DNA of 9,054 nt. It comes from Kiloniellaceae bacterium. Its GTDB lineage: Bacteria > Pseudomonadota > Alphaproteobacteria > Kiloniellales > Kiloniellaceae. The stretch covers positions 1 to 9,054 of the forward strand of contig JANQKX010000078.1 in NCBI GenBank assembly GCA_028280915.1, written 5' to 3'. Made by a program: the position numbers and the translations under genes. The notes under the pieces are model-generated. The model ran no database searches and was not told the DNA's origin. It saw nothing but the letters and a program-made list of their open reading frames with translations. The stretch's first letter is position 1. The number at the start of each line of letters is the position of its first letter. Positions 4,428 to 9,054 of this stretch are shown in pieces.

Positions 4428-6266
4428 TCATTCGGCGGCTTCCGATCCGTCGCCGGCTGTTTCCGTCTCAGCGACCTTTTGCTGCCGTTCCCACATCTTG
4501 GCATAGGCCCCTTGGGCGGCCAGCAGTGCGTCGTGGCGGCCCCGTTCCACGATCACCCCGCCGTCTAGCACAAGGATCTGGTCCGCGTCGACCACCGTCG
4601 ACAGGCGATGGGCGATCACCAGGGTGGTGCGGCCCTTGGACACCTCGCGCAGGCTCTGCTGGATTTCCTGCTCGGTCTTGCTGTCCAGGGCCGAGGTGGC
4701 CTCGTCGAACAGCAGGATACAGGGGTTTTTCAACATGGTGCGGGCAATGGCGACCCGCTGCTTTTCACCGCCCGAGAGCTTTAGGCCCCGCTCGCCCACC
4801 ATGGTGTCGAAACCGTCGGGCAGGCCGGCGATAAAGCTTTCGATGCGGGCCAGGCGGGCCACCTTCCCCACTTCCCGGCGGGTGGCGCCGGGCCGGCCAT
4901 AGGCGATGTTGTAATAGATGGTGTCGTTGAACAGCACCGTATCCTGGGGCACGATGCCGATGGCCGCGCGCAGGGACTCCTGGGTGACACCCCGGATATC
5001 CTGGCCATCGATGGTGACCTGGCCCCCCAGCACGTCATAGAAGCGGAAGAGGATGCGGCTGATGGTGGACTTGCCGGCACCGCTGGGCCCCACGATGGCG
5101 ACGGTTTGGCCGGCCGGCACGGCAAAGCTGACACCTTGCAGGATGGGCCGGCGCGGGTCATAGCCGAAGGTTACATCCTTAAAGGCGACGGTGCCGCCGC
5201 TGGCTTGCAGGGGGCGGGCGTCCGGCTGGTCCTGCACCTCCGCGCCCCGGTGCAGCAGGTCGAACATGGCCTCCAGATCGATCAGCGATTGCTTGATCTC
5301 CCGGTAAACCGTGCCCAGGAGGCCAAGCGGCATGGCCACCTGGATCAGATAGGCATTGACCATGACAAAATCGCCCACGGTCATGGTCCCGGCCACCACG
5401 CCGTTGCCGGCCATGATCATGAGCGCGGTCACGCCGATGGCGATCACCACGGCCTGGGCACTGTTCAGGATGGATAACGAGACGCGGCTCAGAACGGCCG
5501 CGCTTTCATAGGTTTCCAAGGCCTTGTCATAGCGGCTGCTTTCGTGCCGGTCGTTGCCGAAATACTTCACCGTCTCGAAATTGATCAGGGCGTCGATGAC
5601 CTTGGTATTGGCGTCATTGTCGGAATCGTTCATCTGGCGCCGGTGCTTGATGCGCCACTCGGTCAGGCGGAAGGTGAGCCAGACGTAGACCAGCACGGTC
5701 AGGAGGGGAACGGCGGCGAAATACCAATCGAACATGTACCAGAGGATGCCGCAGACCAAAGCGATCTCGAAGATGGTCGGCAGCACGTTGAACATGACAA
5801 AAAACAGCAGGAATTCGATGGACTTTGCGCCCCGGTCCAGGGAGCGGCTGAGGCCGCCGGTCTGCCGCTCCAGGTGGAAGCGCAAGGACAGGGCCATCAG
5901 GTGCTCGAAGGTGCTGTGGGCCACCCGGCGGATGGCGTGCTGGGCCACTTTGGCAAAAAGAGCATCGCGCAGTTCGCCGAAGGCCAAGGCCGCCACCCGG
6001 GCCAGGCCGTAGGCGAGCAAGAGGCCCAGGGGCAAGGCGACCACCAGGTTTTCCGGCGTGGACTCCAAGGCATCCACCGCGTTGCGCAGCAGGATCGGCA
6101 CGTAGACATTGGCCAGTTTCGCCAGCACCAAAAGGCCGGCCGCGATCAGCACCCGGACTCGAAGGTCCCGGCGGTCTTTCGGCCACAGATAGGGCAGCAG
6201 TTGGCGCAGGCTGCGCAAATGGAGGCGGCCCACGGTCTGATGTTGGCCCGAGGTTACGGGTTGCAT
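4428..6266 (-). CDS. Atm1-type ABC exporter (permease-ATPase half transporter)
   Basis: This is a 612-residue half-size ABC exporter that would work as a homodimer in the inner membrane. Residues about 35-335 form the six-helix transmembrane domain. It includes TEWRIKHRRQMND (202-214) and NFETVKYFGNDRHE (229-242), segments characteristic of Atm1/ABCB7/HMT1-type transporters, which export glutathione-linked compounds or sulfur/iron-sulfur precursors and aid heavy-metal tolerance. The ATPase domain has Walker A GPSGAGKST (393-401), the Q-loop glutamine at 441, signature LSGGE (497-501), Walker B CILLFDEA (516-523, catalytic Glu522) and the H-loop His553. The start is the ATG at 6264-6266, because a perfect AGGAGG lies five bases upstream. 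An in-frame TTG at 6281 would place the SD inside the gene. It is followed on the same strand by VOC and meaB (48-bp gap), so a common transcript is possible. Family assignment is strong; the exact substrate is not readable. Confidence 0.95.
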   Translation of the reverse strand: MQPVTSGQHQTVGRLHLRSLRQLLPYLWPKDRRDLRVRVLIAAGLLVLAKLANVYVPILLRNAVDALESTPENLVVALPLGLLLAYGLARVAALAFGELRDALFAKVAQHAIRRVAHSTFEHLMALSLRFHLERQTGGLSRSLDRGAKSIEFLLFFVMFNVLPTIFEIALVCGILWYMFDWYFAAVPLLTVLVYVWLTFRLTEWRIKHRRQMNDSDNDANTKVIDALINFETVKYFGNDRHESSRYDKALETYESAAVLSRVSLSILNSAQAVVIAIGVTALMIMAGNGVVAGTMTVGDFVMVNAYLIQVAMPLGLLGTVYREIKQSLIDLEAMFDLLHRGAEVQDQPDARPLQASGGTVAFKDVTFGYDPRRPILQGVSFAVPAGQTVAIVGPSGAGKSTISRILFRFYDVLGGQVTIDGQDIRGVTQESLRAAIGIVPQDTVLFNDTIYYNIAYGRPGATRREVGKVARLARIESFIAGLPDGFDTMVGERGLKLSGGEKQRVAIARTMLKNPCILLFDEATSALDSKTEQEIQQSLREVSKGRTTLVIAHRLSTVVDADQILVLDGGVIVERGRHDALLAAQGAYAKMWERQQKVAETETAGDGSEAAE

Positions 6267-6389
6267 TCTTCCCTCCTGCAATTGGATTAGCAGGCGCGCG
6301 CCCAGGGAGGCCAGGAAAATCCTTGTTCCAAAATCCGTCGCGGCAGCCTAGATTCGAAGACGGGAAGGTAAAGCCAAGGGGAGAGCGTC
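6267..6389. promoter_or_regulatory. divergent intergenic region between the ABC exporter and PhyH-family genes
   Basis: These 123 bases hold the 5' regions of two divergent genes. The plus-strand gene has AGGGGAG (6377-6383) six bases before its ATG. A loose plus-strand promoter candidate is TTGTTC (6323-6328) with TAGATT (6349-6354), but the 20-base spacing is too long to trust. A ten-base palindrome, GGCGCGCGCC, lies at 6293-6302. The minus-strand leader has a small dyad next to the exporter's ribosome-binding site. No convincing sigma-70 pair was found on the minus strand. Confidence 0.35.
6272..6277 (-). promoter_or_regulatory. Shine-Dalgarno site of the ABC exporter; decides its start
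   Basis: The minus strand reads AGGAGG, a full match to the anti-SD, with a five-base spacer to the ATG at 6266-6264. This rules against the longer TTG-initiated reading frame. The first three bases also lie in the 3' arm of a possible five-pair hairpin, CCTGC (6294-6290) with GCAGG (6279-6275). Confidence 0.85.
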
Positions 6390-7307
6390 ATGGCACTTTC
6401 GGCGGAGCAGATCCTTTTTTACCGCGCCAACGGCTATTTGGTCCTGGAGGGTCACCTGGGCCCTGATACCGTGGCGGCACTGCGGCGGGCCTGCGACGAG
6501 ATGGTCGCGGCGGCCGATAGCGTGGACCGGAGCAACAAGGTCTACGACATCGGCGCCGGCCATTCGCCCGAAAGCCGGCGGGTCCGCCGGGTCAAGGACC
6601 CCCACCTGCAGCACGACACCTTCGGTGCCTTGATGCGCGCGCCAGAGATCGTCGATCCCGTGGCGGACTTGCTCGGCGGCACGGTGCGCTTTGACCATGG
6701 CAAGCTGAACTTCAAGCCGGCCGGCGCCGATTCGGCCATCGAATGGCACCAGGACTGGGCTTTTTATCCCCACAGCAACGACGACCTTTTGGCGGTGGGG
6801 GTGATGATCGAGGACTGCACCGAGGACAATGGCCCACTCATGGTGCTGCCGGGCAGCCACCGGGGCCCGGTCTATGATCATCATCGCGACGGGATTTTCA
6901 TCGGGGCCATCGACCCGGTGGAACTCAAAGAGGCCTTGCCTTCGGCCGTGACCCTGACCGCGCCGGCGGGCTCCATCTCCCTCCATCACGTGCGCATGGT
7001 GCATGGTTCGCGGGCCAACCACGGTGCCTCCACCCGCCCCTTGCTGCTGTTCAGCTACATGGCCGTGGACGCCTTTCCCTTGTTCGAAACCTGGGATCTG
7101 GCGGAATTCGACAGCCGCATCCTGCGCGGCCAACCCACCAAGGTGCCGCGCCAACTGGCCCTGCCCGTGCGCATCCCCCACCCCCGGGTGCCCGAGGCGG
7201 ATTCCATCTTCGATGACCAGGCTTCGGCACGGCGTGCGGCCAACTCCCTGGCCGCCGCTGGGCCAACCCTGGCCCAAACCCCGGCCCAAGTCCGGGCCGA
7301 GACTTAG
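6390..7307 (+). CDS. phytanoyl-CoA dioxygenase (PhyH) family protein
   Basis: This 305-residue protein is a predicted non-haem Fe(II)/2-oxoglutarate-dependent oxygenase of the PhyH family, which hydroxylates its substrate using O2 and 2-oxoglutarate. The iron-binding facial triad is visible: His120 and Asp122 in EWHQDW (118-123), and His205 in MVHGSRAN (203-210). Arg216 in STRPLLLF (214-221) fits the 2-oxoglutarate carboxylate anchor. NGPLMVLPGSHRGP (147-160) is the usual core strand and turn of this family. The ATG at 6390 is preceded by AGGGGAG at good spacing. The last 20 or so residues (after about 285) form an Ala/Pro/Gln-rich tail encoded by GGCCCAA-like short repeats. The stop TAG (7305-7307) directly abuts the stop of the convergent mutase gene. 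Bacterial members act on very diverse small molecules, so phytanoyl-CoA is only the family name and the substrate is unknown. Confidence 0.93.
   Translation: MALSAEQILFYRANGYLVLEGHLGPDTVAALRRACDEMVAAADSVDRSNKVYDIGAGHSPESRRVRRVKDPHLQHDTFGALMRAPEIVDPVADLLGGTVRFDHGKLNFKPAGADSAIEWHQDWAFYPHSNDDLLAVGVMIEDCTEDNGPLMVLPGSHRGPVYDHHRDGIFIGAIDPVELKEALPSAVTLTAPAGSISLHHVRMVHGSRANHGASTRPLLLFSYMAVDAFPLFETWDLAEFDSRILRGQPTKVPRQLALPVRIPHPRVPEADSIFDDQASARRAANSLAAAGPTLAQTPAQVRAET
7282..7299. terminator. inverted repeat near the convergent gene ends (speculative shared terminator)
   Basis: CGGCCC (7282-7287) and GGGCCG (7294-7299) form a perfect six-pair GC stem with a six-base loop, lying inside the end of the PhyH-family coding region. 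No T-tract follows on either strand, so it is not a classical intrinsic terminator. With zero bases between the two convergent genes, any terminator would have to lie within coding sequence, which is the only reason to list it. Confidence 0.2.

Positions 7308-9054
<1,747 letters not shown>

Noticed and set aside
6267..6281. TTG start giving a five-residue longer ABC exporter
   Set aside because: The perfect AGGAGG would lie inside the coding sequence, and it is correctly spaced for the ATG at 6266.
5544..6290. 248-residue plus-strand open frame antisense to the ABC exporter
   Set aside because: The Gln/His/Gly-rich translation without motifs is typical of antisense frames in GC-rich genes, and the exporter on the other strand is unambiguous.
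6291..6306. CAGGCGCGCGCC-type sequence similar to one near 575-587, as a possible dispersed repeat
   Set aside because: Alternating GC runs are common in GC-rich DNA. The other copy lies inside coding sequence and the match does not extend.
6348..7289. 313-residue minus-strand open frame antisense to the PhyH-family gene
   Set aside because: The plus strand carries the HxD...H iron triad, a good SD and family motifs. The antisense translation has none.

Overview
The window is a gene-dense, GC-rich bacterial chromosomal segment, most likely from an alphaproteobacterium (Rhodospirillales-like is my best guess). The clues are the long alphaproteobacterial form of ribosomal protein L28, an Atm1-type ABC exporter, a B12-dependent methylmalonyl-CoA mutase with its MeaB GTPase, and the M15-like protein at the left edge. 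I see no insertion sequence, prophage, CRISPR array, tRNA or rRNA, and no stretch above about 125 bases without a gene. This looks like ordinary core and metabolic chromosome. I did not find a new defence system or mobile system. The most structured unexplained element is the leader of rpmB.

Layout from left to right. A minus-strand pair fills 1-1422: a Tat-signal dienelactone-hydrolase-family protein (658-1422) followed by an M15/DD-peptidase-like protein that runs off the left edge. A 95-bp divergent gap separates it from a plus-strand secreted 'esterase-like activity of phytase' protein (1518-2501). That gene converges, 33 bp apart, on rpmB (2535-2846, minus). rpmB has its own apparent promoter and a long leader hairpin. 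Upstream of rpmB, on the same strand, lie meaB (3001-3972) and a VOC/glyoxalase-fold gene (3969-4379) that overlaps meaB by ATGA. Next is an Atm1-type half-size ABC exporter (4428-6266), whose start is fixed by a perfect AGGAGG. Across a 123-bp divergent gap is a plus-strand phytanoyl-CoA dioxygenase-family gene (6390-7307). It converges with zero spacing on the 3' end of methylmalonyl-CoA mutase (7308-9054, minus, 5' end outside the window).

Functional picture. Mutase and MeaB act together: the mutase interconverts (R)-methylmalonyl-CoA and succinyl-CoA using adenosylcobalamin, and MeaB gates cofactor loading and protects the radical enzyme. They are split here by the dioxygenase gene (opposite strand) and the ABC exporter. 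The VOC gene is translationally coupled to meaB and may belong to the same physiology, but it lacks the clear hallmarks of methylmalonyl-CoA epimerase. The other genes (L28, exporter, secreted hydrolases) look like independent housekeeping or envelope functions. Product families for the main genes are secure. Exact substrates of the ABC exporter, VOC protein, dioxygenase and hydrolases cannot be read from the sequence.
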